The translations under genes and the position numbers were made by a program. Below, in pieces: positions 27,460-37,958 of a stretch of 64,000 nucleotides of DNA. The DNA lies in NCBI RefSeq assembly GCF_000716675.1, contig NZ_JNXT01000037.1:1-64000 (forward strand), given 5' to 3'. The notes beneath the pieces are model-generated. The model was not told where the DNA came from. It ran no database searches and saw only the letters and a list, made by a program, of their open reading frames with translations. Origin of the DNA: Streptomyces alboflavus (lineage in GTDB: Bacteria; Actinomycetota; Actinomycetes; Streptomycetales; Streptomycetaceae). How positions within the stretch are numbered: position 1 is the first letter of the stretch; every line of letters begins with the position of its first letter.

Positions 27460-27489
27460 AAAGTAGACCCCTAACTAGCCGGGCGTCAA
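27460..27489 (-). promoter_or_regulatory. Putative promoter of the MFS gene
   Basis: On the minus strand TTGACG (27489-27484) and TACTTT (27465-27460) are separated by 18 nt. The -35 box lies inside operator site 2, so a bound repressor would occlude it. Confidence 0.65.
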
Positions 27490-27491
27490 GT
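27474..27491. promoter_or_regulatory. TetR operator-like palindrome, site 2 (inverted copy)
   Basis: Read on the minus strand it is ACTTGACGCCCGGCTAGT, 16 of 18 identical to site 1. The centres are 47 bp apart. The flanking ACTTACTTG is also shared, giving a 17-bp inverted repeat with one mismatch between 27423-27439 and 27479-27495. Confidence 0.78.
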
Positions 27492-27532
27492 AAGTTCGGG
27501 CGGTACCGGGGAGAAGTGCGAGGATCGCCACC

Positions 27533-28117
27533 ATGAGCAGCACAGGCAGGCAGCGGCGCCGCGGGGACACCCGCCAGCGCATTCAGGACGTGGCGCTCGA
27601 ACTCTTCGCCGAGCAGGGGTACGAGAAGACGTCACTGCGCGAGATCGCGGAGCGCCTGGACGTCACGAAAGCGGCCCTGTACTACCACTTCAAGACCAAA
27701 GAGGACATCCTCACCAGCATCTTCGACGATCTGACGCGGCCCATCGACGAGCTCATCGTCTGGGGCAAGGAGCAGCCGCGCACGCTTCAGACCAAGCGCG
27801 AGATCCTGACCCGCTACAGCGAGATCCTCACCGAAGCCGCCCCGCTCTTCCGCTTCATGCAGGAGAACCAGGCGACGATGCGCGACCTGAAGACGGGCGA
27901 GAGCTTCAAGGACCGGATGCTCCAACTCCTGGAGATCCTGACCCACGACGACCCGTCGGTGCCGATGACCGCGCAGGTGCGCTGCTTCAGCGCGCTGTTC
28001 ACGATGCACGGCGGGATGTTCGTGCTCAAAGGCAACGATGGCGACCCCGAGGAGAAGCGGAAAGCCATCCTCGAAGTCGCCATCGATCTGGTGACCCAGG
28101 CGCACAACGGCACCTGA
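27533..28117 (+). CDS. TetR-family repressor of the divergent exporter
   Basis: 194 residues. The N-terminal HTH (about 14-60) is RIQDVALELFAEQGYEKTSL then REIAERLDVTKAALYYHFKTKED. The C-terminal helical domain contains Met/Phe-rich segments typical of hydrophobic ligand pockets (LFRFMQENQATMRDLK; CFSALFTMHGGMFVLKG). ATG 27533. Two matching palindromes in the shared intergenic region make it the probable repressor of the MFS exporter and of itself, released by an exporter substrate. It converges with the M23 peptidase gene. Confidence 0.92.
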   Translation: MSSTGRQRRRGDTRQRIQDVALELFAEQGYEKTSLREIAERLDVTKAALYYHFKTKEDILTSIFDDLTRPIDELIVWGKEQPRTLQTKREILTRYSEILTEAAPLFRFMQENQATMRDLKTGESFKDRMLQLLEILTHDDPSVPMTAQVRCFSALFTMHGGMFVLKGNDGDPEEKRKAILEVAIDLVTQAHNGT

Positions 28118-28154
28118 GCACCGGGGCGCCGCCCGCGGGGGATCGGACGCGCGC

Positions 28155-28170
28155 GCCCCGTTCACGGGGC
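28155..28170. terminator. Short hairpin between convergent TetR and M23 genes
   Basis: GCCCCG-TTCA-CGGGGC in the 58-nt convergent gap. Small but well placed. Confidence 0.45.
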
Positions 28171-28175
28171 CGGGA

Positions 28176-28856
28176 TCAGACGCGGACGCCGTGCGCGCGC
28201 AGGAACGCGACCGGGTTGACGGCCGAGCCGTAGTTCGGCGTCGTACGGATCTCGAAGTGCAGGTGCGGGCCGCTGGAGTTGCCGGTGTTGCCGGACAGGG
28301 CGATGCGCTGGCCGGTGGTGATGGCCTGGCCAGGGCGGACCTCGACCTTCGACAGGTGCGCGTACTGCGAGAAGGTGCCGTTGGCGTGCTTGATCACCAC
28401 GGCGTTGCCGTACGCGGGGCCGTCACCGGCGCCGTTGCCGCCGGCCTTGACGACGGTGCCGGCGTGCACGGCCTTGACCACGGTGCCGACCGGCACGGCG
28501 AAGTCCTGGCCGGAGTGCTTGCTGGCCCACATGCTGCCGCCGAGGCCGAAGCTCGCGGACAGGCGGTAGTTGTCGACCGGGTCCTGCCAGGCGGCGGCCT
28601 TCTTGGCGGCGGCCAGCTTGGCCTGCGCGGCCTTCTTCGCCACGGCCTGCTTCGCCTGCTCGGCGGCCTTGGCCTGGGCGACGGCCTGCGCGCCCACGGA
28701 GGACGCGGTCACGGACCGCTCCCCGCCCTTGGTGTCGGCGGCGGCCGCGACCCCGGCTCCGAGCACCGTCGTCACGCCGACACCGGCGGCGAGGACGGCC
28801 GCCCGGGTGCGACGCAGGGACGGGCCGGAATGGTGGGACTTGGCGCGCTTCGACAT
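28176..28856 (-). CDS. Secreted M23 (LytM-type) peptidase
   Basis: 226-residue exported wall hydrolase. A twin-Arg/basic n-region (LRRTRAAVLAAG) and a hydrophobic stretch end in AAAADT, a signal peptide of about 42 residues. An Ala/Lys/Gln-rich coiled-coil-like linker follows, then the M23 zinc peptidase domain. Zinc ligands appear as HSGQDF (His and Asp) and GPHLHFEIR (HxH), which fits an active endopeptidase that cuts peptide bridges of peptidoglycan. ATG 28856 has GGAGG 8 nt upstream; the longer frame outwards is GC-rich leader. The leader region is unusually structured. Confidence 0.93.
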   Translation of the reverse strand: MSKRAKSHHSGPSLRRTRAAVLAAGVGVTTVLGAGVAAAADTKGGERSVTASSVGAQAVAQAKAAEQAKQAVAKKAAQAKLAAAKKAAAWQDPVDNYRLSASFGLGGSMWASKHSGQDFAVPVGTVVKAVHAGTVVKAGGNGAGDGPAYGNAVVIKHANGTFSQYAHLSKVEVRPGQAITTGQRIALSGNTGNSSGPHLHFEIRTTPNYGSAVNPVAFLRAHGVRV

Positions 28857-29269
28857 GGGGAACCTCCGGGACAAGGCAAGGGGACGCGGTACGGGGGTAC
28901 CGGCTGTACGGGGGGGGACTGCGGGGGGGTGTTGCGGGGTACTGCGGGGGTGTTGCGGGGTACTGCGAGCAAAAGGGAATCCGGCACGCTCACTGCGCAT
29001 GCCGGACGGCCATCCCTTGGTAACCCCCACCCCGCCCCGGCCCCAAAACGCCCCTCTACTAGCGGCGGCCGTACCAGGGCCCGCCCGCGATCACCGCCGG
29101 AGCCACCCGCCCACGGCCCCCGAAGCCGCCGGTTCCAGGCCGAAAGTCCCGTCCCCGCCGCCGAAAAGCACCACTAATCCGCCTCGTATGTGATGTATGC
29201 CCTGTGCGTCATGTCACCGGGGCGCAAGATCCACCACCCGCGAATGTGACGCCCACTACGCTCTCGACC
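28857..29269. promoter_or_regulatory. 413-nt divergent gap: structured leader of the M23 gene
   Basis: No gene seen. It holds two tandem copies of ACTGCGGGGG(GG)TGTTGCGGGGT (28918-28940, 28941-28961). A long bulged hairpin at 28973-29018 pairs AAGGGA and TCCGGCA with TGCCGGA and TCCCTT, leaving a 6-nt bulge. On the minus strand TCCCTTTTG follows the stem. Such a leader suggests post-initiation control of the peptidase. Streptomyces wall hydrolases are often under c-di-AMP riboswitches, but I could not align this leader convincingly to that motif. Confidence 0.5.
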
Positions 29270-32032
29270 ATGGATCCCGCGGCCATTGGCGTCCGTCTCG
29301 CGTCCGGTGTCGTCACCCCGCTGATCAGGAAGCTCTTCGTACGCCCCGGACCGGGCGCGGGCCTGGTCACGGAGCCCGTACGGATCGACGCCCTGGTGTC
29401 CTTCCGCGGCGAGCGGCGCGACCTCGCCGAGCAGGACGTGCGCCGCCTCGTCACCGCCCTGGTCCGCCAGGCCGTCCGCACCGGCGAGCGCCCCGTCCCC
29501 CACGGCGAGGAGGAGGCCGTCGGCCACGCCCTGGCCCGGACGCTGCTCGCCCTCGGCACCCTCACGCTCACCGACGTGGAGGCGGTGTCCCTGGGCCACG
29601 AGGAGCTGGCGGCGAGGCTGCGCCGGGCGGCCGGGGACACCACCCGGGACCTCTCGGCGGACGCCGCCCACCTCCACCACCGCCTCCTCGACACGGCCTG
29701 CCTGCACATCCTGGACTTCTTCACCCAGCGGTCCACGTTCGTCGCCCACACCCTCGTCGAGCAGAGCCGCCGCCAGGCGGAACTCATTGCCAAGGTCGAC
29801 GAGCTGATCGCCAGGGACCCCCTCCCCGGCGCGCGGGACGTGGCCTTCGAGCAGCGCTACCTCGCGTACATCGCGAAGAAGCACGGCAAGCTCACGATCT
29901 TCGGCATCGACCTCGCCGACTCGCCCGGCAAGTGGCCCCTGGACGCGGCCTACCTGAGCCTGACCGCCACCGAACGCGGACGGCACCTGGGCGACGTCCG
30001 GGTCGGCGACGACTGGCGCCAGGTCTTCGAGGCCCACCTCGATCCGACGCCCCGCCCCGCCGACGAGGCCCTCGCCACCCACGACCGGGTGCTCCTGCGC
30101 GGCGAGGCGGGCTCCGGCAAGACCACCCTGATCCAGTGGCTCGCGGTCTCCGCGGCCCACCAGGACCCGGACGCGGACGACGGCCGCATGGCCTACCTCC
30201 ACGACCGCGTCCCCTACGTCCTGCCCCTGCGCACCCTGACCCGCCACGGCGAGCGCCTCCCCGCCCCCAAGGACTTCCTGTCCGCCGTCGGCTCCCCCCT
30301 CGCGGGCACGCAGCCCGACGGCTGGGAGGCCCGCGTCCTGACCTCGGCCCGCGCCCTGGTCCTGGTCGACGGCATCGACGAGGTCCCCGACGCCGAGCGC
30401 GCCCGCACCCGCGCGTGGCTCTCGGACCTGATCGAGGCCTACCCGGGCAACCGCTGGCTGGTGACGTCCCGGCCCTCCGCCGTCCGGGAGGACTGGCTCA
30501 CCGACGACGACTTCACCGAGCTGACGCTCGCGCCGATGAGCGGCGCGGACGTGACGGCGTTCATCCGGCGCTGGCACACGGCGGCGGCGACGGGTGCGCG
30601 GGCCGACGCGGAGGACGACCGGGCCCTGCGCGCGTACGAGGCCCAGCTCCTCGAAGCCGTGCGGACCAAGCCCGACCTCGGCCTGCTCGCCACCAACCCG
30701 CTGATGTGCGGCCTCGTCTGCGCCCTGCACCGCGACCGCCGCGGCTTCCTGCCCCTCGGCCGCAAGGACCTCTACACGGCCGCCCTCTCCATGCTCCTGA
30801 TCCGCCGCGACCGCGAACGCCACATGGACGTGCCCGAACTCCGCGAGGAGCCCCAGCTCCAGCTCCTCCAGCGCCTCGCGTACTGGCTCATCCGCAACGG
30901 CCGCACGGCCATGGACCGCACCCGCGCCACCACGATCATCGGCGACGCCCTGCCCGCCGTACCGGAACTCGCCTCCCTCGGCGACGCGGAGGCCGTCTAC
31001 ACCCACTTCCTGCACCGCAGCGGCCTCCTCCGCGAACCCGGCCCGGACACCGTCGAGTTCGTGCACCGCACCTTCCAGGACTTCCTGGGCGCGCGGGCCG
31101 CCGTGGAGGAGGGCGACTTCGGGGTCCTCGCCGGGCACGCGGCGGACGACCAGTGGGGGGACGTCATCCGGATGGCGGTGGCGCAGGCGCGGCCGCGGGA
31201 ACGGGCGGAACTCCTCGGCGACCTGCTCGCGCGCGGGGACTCCCACCCCGCCGGATCACCCGCCCGCAAGCGGGCGCACCTCCTCGCCGCGGCCTGCCTG
31301 GAACACGCGGCCGAGCTGGCGCCCGCGGTGCGGGCGGAGGTGGAGCGGAGGACGGCCGAGCTGATTCCGCCGCATACACCCGAGGAGGCACGGGAGTTGG
31401 GGGCGTTGGGGCCGATGGTGCTCGATCTGCTGCCGGGCCCGGACGGCCTGCCCGACGAGGAGGCCCGGCACGTGGCGATCGCGGCGACCCACATCCGCTC
31501 GGACGCGGCGATCCCCTTCCTCTCGCGGTTCACGGCCCACCCCTCCGTCGCCGTACGCAGCCAGCTGATGTGGGGCTGGAGCCGCTTCGACTGCCGGTCG
31601 TACGCGGACGGCGTGGTCAGCAAGCTCGACGACGGCAGGACGAACTTCACGCTCCGCGCCGACGAACAGGTCGAGGAACTCCTCAGGCTCGGCCTCGACC
31701 CCAGGAGCCTGGACATCCGCGCGTCGGTGTCGCCCGAGGCCACGTCCCTCCTGCTCGCCGTGTGCGCGCCCGCCTACCTGGTCCTCCCGGTTGCGCACCT
31801 CGCCATGCCGGCCGCGCACGCCGACGACCCCGCCCAGGTGCCGTCCCTGCCCAGCGTCACGGAGCTGCTCCTGACAAACGCGCACACGTCGGACGCGTAC
31901 CGGACCGTCCTGGAGCGCATCCCGGCACTCTTTCCCAGCCTCGCGCACCTGATGGTCCCCCACAGTTGGGAGCCCCAGGCCGGAGCGCTGTCCACCCACC
32001 GCCTCAGGGTGAGCGGCTACGCGACCAGATGA
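29270..32032 (+). CDS. NACHT-domain STAND NTPase (bacterial NLR-like, possible phage defence)
   Basis: 920 residues. N-terminal helical region (1-250) begins DPAAIGVRLASGVVTPLIRK, resembling the NACHT N-terminal helical domains of actinobacterial NLR-like proteins. The NACHT core has Walker A GEAGSGKTT (about 278-286), Walker B LVLVDGIDEVPD (about 362), sensor VTSRPSAV, then winged-helix segments including EFVHRTFQDFLGARAAVEEGD, a hallmark of the family. The C-terminus has a HEAT-like stretch (about 740-765) and Leu-rich segments, a likely ligand sensor. No TIR, nuclease or protease effector domain is visible. ATG 29270 is chosen by family N-terminus; no ribosome site precedes it, and GTG 29204 is an alternative. 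Confidence 0.88.
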   Translation: MDPAAIGVRLASGVVTPLIRKLFVRPGPGAGLVTEPVRIDALVSFRGERRDLAEQDVRRLVTALVRQAVRTGERPVPHGEEEAVGHALARTLLALGTLTLTDVEAVSLGHEELAARLRRAAGDTTRDLSADAAHLHHRLLDTACLHILDFFTQRSTFVAHTLVEQSRRQAELIAKVDELIARDPLPGARDVAFEQRYLAYIAKKHGKLTIFGIDLADSPGKWPLDAAYLSLTATERGRHLGDVRVGDDWRQVFEAHLDPTPRPADEALATHDRVLLRGEAGSGKTTLIQWLAVSAAHQDPDADDGRMAYLHDRVPYVLPLRTLTRHGERLPAPKDFLSAVGSPLAGTQPDGWEARVLTSARALVLVDGIDEVPDAERARTRAWLSDLIEAYPGNRWLVTSRPSAVREDWLTDDDFTELTLAPMSGADVTAFIRRWHTAAATGARADAEDDRALRAYEAQLLEAVRTKPDLGLLATNPLMCGLVCALHRDRRGFLPLGRKDLYTAALSMLLIRRDRERHMDVPELREEPQLQLLQRLAYWLIRNGRTAMDRTRATTIIGDALPAVPELASLGDAEAVYTHFLHRSGLLREPGPDTVEFVHRTFQDFLGARAAVEEGDFGVLAGHAADDQWGDVIRMAVAQARPRERAELLGDLLARGDSHPAGSPARKRAHLLAAACLEHAAELAPAVRAEVERRTAELIPPHTPEEARELGALGPMVLDLLPGPDGLPDEEARHVAIAATHIRSDAAIPFLSRFTAHPSVAVRSQLMWGWSRFDCRSYADGVVSKLDDGRTNFTLRADEQVEELLRLGLDPRSLDIRASVSPEATSLLLAVCAPAYLVLPVAHLAMPAAHADDPAQVPSLPSVTELLLTNAHTSDAYRTVLERIPALFPSLAHLMVPHSWEPQAGALSTHRLRVSGYATR

Positions 32033-32050
32033 CGCCCCCGCCGGGACTTC

Positions 32051-33526
32051 CTACGTCTCGACCGTCCCGGCAGTCCCGAAGGCCCCGACGGACACGGTGT
32101 CGACGCGACGGGGCCGCGGCACCTCTGAGCCACCGCCGGCGTGCGCGCCGTGCCGGGCCACGGCGACGACGGTCTCCCGCAGCCGCTCGACGTACAGCCG
32201 CATGTTCTTGGCCGCGACGTCGGTGTCCGGGTAGCGGCCCGCGAACCGCAGGCCCTCGTGGAGCCGGTTGACCCAGGCGCACGCCTTGTCCCCGTACGAC
32301 ACCCTGACCAGGCCGTACGCCTTCAGCTCGGTCCAGCGTCCGGAGCCGACGATGCCGCGGGCGTCGACGAAGGAGACGATCGAGTACAGGTCGGGCGACG
32401 TCGGCCGGAACTCCGAGCCGAGCAGACGCAGGACCCGGGCGATGGGCATCCGCGCCAGTGACCTGTTGGCCCGCAGCTCTCCGCGCACACAGTGCAGGGC
32501 GCTCTCGAAGTCACGCGCCCGCGCCGCGGGCACCTCGATCGGCGCGCCACCGACGTACCACCCCACGGAGTCCAGCCACTGCGACTTCACGCGGGTGTGG
32601 AACGGCACGATCGTGCGGTAGACGGGCTGCCCGCTGATCTCGTGGGCGATGAGGCTGGTGGCGGCGAGGACGCCGACGAGGGTCCCGCCGAAGGGACGGC
32701 AGTAGGCCTCGAACGCGGCGGCGGCGTCCGCGTCCACCAGCCTCTCCTCCATGAGTTTCTGTGTGGGCATCCGGGCGGCCGGATCAAGACCGGGATCGAC
32801 GGGGAATTCCGGCAGCTTTCCACCGCAGCGTTTGATGAATTCCCGCCACCGGTCGACGATCGCGTGCGTTCCGTCGATACGGTCCGCGTCCGCGCGCTCG
32901 CTCTCGCAGAAGTCGATGTAACTGCTGATCGGCGTCCGCTCCACGGCACGGCCTTCGAGCCCCGCCGCGTAAAGCTCATGGATCTCGGCGGGGATCCGCT
33001 GGAGGGAGTACGAGTCGACATTGCTGTGGTCGAACGCCAGGTACACGCTGGTGCAGTCCTGCCGCACCACCGCCGTGTAGAGGAAGTTCGGCCAGTTCAG
33101 CGCGTCCGCGACCGCGTCGAAACGATCCTGGAGACGCTGAACCAGTTCGTCCGCGTCGGGGAAATCACCGACGACCTCCCGGCGCAGCGACACGGCTTCG
33201 GCGTCGAAGGTGAACCGGCGCATTTCGTCACCGGCCCAGCGGAATCCGCTGCGCAGCGTCTCGTGCCGGAGAGTCCAGTTCCGCAGGGCGTCCTGGAGTA
33301 CGTCGAGATCGACGGCCCCCGGAATGTCGAAGGCCGTACCGAGCCAGGTCGGCATGAACAGGCCGTCCGCGCGCACGGACCGCGCCGTCCGCACGTGGGA
33401 CTCCTGGACGTACGCCGGCCGTCGGGAGTCGTCCGGCAGGTCGGCCGCCCTGTCGACCGTCGCCGGGTCGAGGGTCCATTCGACGAGCCGTCCGGGGCGT
33501 ACCTCGCAGCGCTGGAGGTCGGTCAT
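32051..33526 (-). CDS. Stand-alone condensation-domain-like protein
   Basis: 491 residues of the chloramphenicol-acetyltransferase / NRPS condensation superfamily (as in PapA-type acyltransferases). The N-terminal lobe contains LDVLQDALRNWTLRHETLRSGF, the classic C1-C2 pattern. The active-site motif reads DHSNVDS instead of HHxxxDG: the catalytic second His and the Asp are kept, the first His is Asp. Later blocks include TLVGVLAATSLIAHEISGQ and IVPFHTR. It likely forms an ester or amide from an acyl-CoA or carrier-bound acyl group. No carrier or adenylation gene is nearby. ATG 33526; GGAG sits a rather distant 13 nt upstream. It converges with the NACHT gene (18 nt). Confidence 0.82.
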   Translation of the reverse strand: MTDLQRCEVRPGRLVEWTLDPATVDRAADLPDDSRRPAYVQESHVRTARSVRADGLFMPTWLGTAFDIPGAVDLDVLQDALRNWTLRHETLRSGFRWAGDEMRRFTFDAEAVSLRREVVGDFPDADELVQRLQDRFDAVADALNWPNFLYTAVVRQDCTSVYLAFDHSNVDSYSLQRIPAEIHELYAAGLEGRAVERTPISSYIDFCESERADADRIDGTHAIVDRWREFIKRCGGKLPEFPVDPGLDPAARMPTQKLMEERLVDADAAAAFEAYCRPFGGTLVGVLAATSLIAHEISGQPVYRTIVPFHTRVKSQWLDSVGWYVGGAPIEVPAARARDFESALHCVRGELRANRSLARMPIARVLRLLGSEFRPTSPDLYSIVSFVDARGIVGSGRWTELKAYGLVRVSYGDKACAWVNRLHEGLRFAGRYPDTDVAAKNMRLYVERLRETVVAVARHGAHAGGGSEVPRPRRVDTVSVGAFGTAGTVET

Positions 33527-33681
33527 GCGCACTGGGCGTCTCCGTTCATCGGGCGTGGGGGGTTGGGAACGCACCCTCTGGGCCCAGCGGGAGCGCGCCC
33601 TTGGGGCCCAACGAGATCGCCCACCACCGGGAAACGCCGGACTGTGGAAGCCGTGGAGAGGAACGGGGGAGGTCATGGGAA

Positions 33682-33725
33682 AAGGGGCTGCCCCGGACCG
33701 GTTCCTCGGTCCGGGGCAGCCCCTT
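33682..33725. terminator. clpC terminator hairpin
   Basis: Perfect 19-bp stem AAGGGGCTGCCCCGGACCG with its complement and a 6-nt loop GTTCCT, 19 nt beyond the clpC stop codon. It is the strongest hairpin of terminator type in the window. Confidence 0.9.
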
Positions 33726-33743
33726 CGACGCGCCCTGTGCGGG

Positions 33744-36266
<2,523 letters not shown>

Positions 36267-36732
36267 CGTTAATCGCTCCTCAGAGCGGTCAGGCAGTAAG
36301 GGGACGCTCCCCTCCCTGTCCTTCCGCAGCTTAGTCCCGCAAGCGGGGACCGCTCATTCCAACTGCCGACACCCGTCCGGATCACCCTCACTACCGTAGG
36401 GAACGGTTCCTGACTCCAACGCCGACACATGCTCCAACCTGATGGTGCGAGACGATGTTCCCGCAGGCCAAGCAGTTACCCTCGCCATCAGTACGCCGTT
36501 GGCGAACGTGAGACGCCTGAACGCTGCGTGTCGCCCCTCCCCACTAGGGATGTCTTACCCGTATGCACTGACACTCCATGCAGCGCGCACCGGTTCCCTC
36601 CGCTACGGGCGAACACCCTTGCGCTGCGCAGTACGCCATCACGCCCCCTTTTCGGCCACCGTGCGCAGTCGCGACGACACCCAGCGTGACGTGAGCCGTA
36701 ACTCCAGTGTGCCCGGCGCTGTTGCTCCGGAC
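36267..36732. promoter_or_regulatory. 466-nt divergent region between clpC and the next gene
   Basis: No convincing gene. Closest to clpC are an imperfect palindrome (GTCCCGC-AA-GCGGGGAC near 36334-36350) and the 11-bp palindrome GGAACGGTTCC at 36400-36410. The stretch from 36442 is open in the frame of the following gene, so a longer N-terminus for that gene is possible, but its composition there is not coding-like. Confidence 0.5.
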
Positions 36733-37416
36733 ATGGCCCTCAGCGTTCCTCACCCCAGGCCGCCGGCCGACCGGCGCGCGGCGTCGGATCCGGCGGGGCG
36801 GCGCGTGCCGCGCCAGTGGGACGCGGCGGCGGCCGGATTCTGGGATCCGGCGGCGGTGCGGTGCTGGTACGAGAACGTGCTCGGCTGGGCCGTGGCCCCG
36901 GGGCCGGATGTCCGGCTCGTCACGGGGCTGCGTTTCGACGTACTGGAGATGCCCGCTCAGGCGGGTTTCGCGGCGCTGCGGCAGCTGGGCCCGAAGGCGC
37001 CCGTGGCGCTGCACGGGGAGGCCATGCGGATCCTGGTGGCCGCGGGCAGCGCGGACGAGCTGCCGGGGCTGCTCGACTGGCTGGAGTGGGGGGACATCCC
37101 CCTGGACCTCGCGGCGATCGGCGCGGGCGGTCTCGTCGACGCGCCGACGCCGCCCGGAGCCGTCGGCCCTTCGGGGGCCGCCGTGTGGCTGCGGCCCCCC
37201 GAGCCCGGCCACGAGGTGGAGCGGGACCTGCCGTCGCTGACGGCCCTGCCCGGCCTGGCGCCGAGCGTCGCTCTGGCCGTGGACGGCAGCGGAACCGACC
37301 CCCATTCCGGCTCCGCCGCGGGCTCCGACCTCGTACGGCTCGTGGACACGGCGGCCACTGCGTGCCACCGGGTCCGGCTGCGACGTGCGAGCAGTCAGCC
37401 GTTGGCCTTGTCGTAG
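36733..37416 (+). CDS. Conserved protein between clpC and lsr2 (SCO3374-like), unknown function
   Basis: 227 residues from ATG 36733. After about 30 Pro/Arg-rich residues comes a compact domain: CWYENVLGWAVAPGPDVRLVTGLRFDVLEMP, then GFAALRQLGPKAPVALHGEAMRILVAAG and LDWLEWGDIPLDLAAIGAG. The pattern is reminiscent of the N-terminal part of actinobacterial primase-polymerase-like proteins, but no catalytic Asp pair is evident, so I do not assign activity. The position beside clpC and lsr2 fits my memory of the S. coelicolor gene order. Its last 22 nt overlap the 3' end of lsr2 on the opposite strand. Confidence 0.7.
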   Translation: MALSVPHPRPPADRRAASDPAGRRVPRQWDAAAAGFWDPAAVRCWYENVLGWAVAPGPDVRLVTGLRFDVLEMPAQAGFAALRQLGPKAPVALHGEAMRILVAAGSADELPGLLDWLEWGDIPLDLAAIGAGGLVDAPTPPGAVGPSGAAVWLRPPEPGHEVERDLPSLTALPGLAPSVALAVDGSGTDPHSGSAAGSDLVRLVDTAATACHRVRLRRASSQPLALS

Positions 37417-37733
37417 GCCTCGCGGATGGACGCGGGGACGCGGCCGCGGTCGTTGACCTCGAAGCCGTTGTCCTTCGCCCACGCGCGGATCGCCGCCGTG
37501 TCCTGGTTGCCGCCGCCCACGGCAGCGGCGCGCGCCTTGCCGCGGCCGCTGGCACGGCCGCCGGTGCGGCGCCCGCCCTTGAGGTAGGGCTCAAGGAGAC
37601 CGCGGAGCTTGTCCGCATTGGCGGTGGTGAGATCGATCTCGTACGACTTGCCGTCCAGCGCAAACGTCACGGTCTCGTCCGCCTCGCCGCCGTCGAGGTC
37701 ATCGACAAGAAGGACCTGAACCTTCTGTGCCAC
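37395..37733 (-). CDS. lsr2: Nucleoid-associated xenogeneic silencer Lsr2
   Basis: 112-residue DNA-bridging protein. The N-terminal dimerisation domain (1-52: VQVLLVDDLDGGEADETVTF) is joined by a Gly/Arg-rich basic linker. The C-terminal AT-hook-like domain has the DNA minor-groove motif NDRGRVP (RGR at about 96-98). Lsr2 silences AT-rich, often horizontally acquired genes and antibiotic clusters in Streptomyces. GTG 37733 has AAAGGA 7 nt upstream, preferred over the ATG five codons further out. The leader is comparatively AT-rich, which would favour autorepression. Confidence 0.96.
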   Translation of the reverse strand: MAQKVQVLLVDDLDGGEADETVTFALDGKSYEIDLTTANADKLRGLLEPYLKGGRRTGGRASGRGKARAAAVGGGNQDTAAIRAWAKDNGFEVNDRGRVPASIREAYDKANG

Positions 37734-37801
37734 CGGATTTCCTTTCATCGATAACTTCAGGGCCGGACCATGCGGGGTGAGCCGCCGAATCGCCGCCCCC
37801 T

Positions 37802-37807
37802 GTTATA
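37802..37807 (-). promoter_or_regulatory. Candidate -10 box of lsr2
   Basis: TATAAC on the minus strand about 70 nt upstream of the GTG, in the most AT-rich patch nearby. An inverted CTGCAGTGCTGCA lies just upstream. No clear -35 (TTTCCG at 18 nt is weak). Confidence 0.35.
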
Positions 37808-37958
37808 TGCAGCACTGCAGTACGTCGGAAAGCAAACCGCTTTTCCCGGAAAAACACAAACCCCTGGGAGAGACCGACTGCACGAGATCCCGGGAAACAT
37901 GCGCGTTTCGGACATAGGGCACCTGGGCAGGTGACTGCCCGGAATAGCTCCGTCACGA

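Noticed and set aside
28857..29200. Firm call of a c-di-AMP (ydaO-type) riboswitch
   Set aside because: Only short resemblances could be seen by eye; the conserved AATCCG-like and terminal stem elements could not be placed.
29204..29269. Longer start (GTG 29204) for the NACHT protein
   Set aside because: The extra 22 residues are Pro/Thr-rich and precede the family N-terminus that starts at ATG 29270; kept only as an alternative.
36267..36440. CIRCE, HspR, or ClgR-type operator upstream of clpC
   Set aside because: No match to TTAGCACTC-type or CTTGAGT-type inverted repeats; the palindromes present are imperfect and of different sequence.
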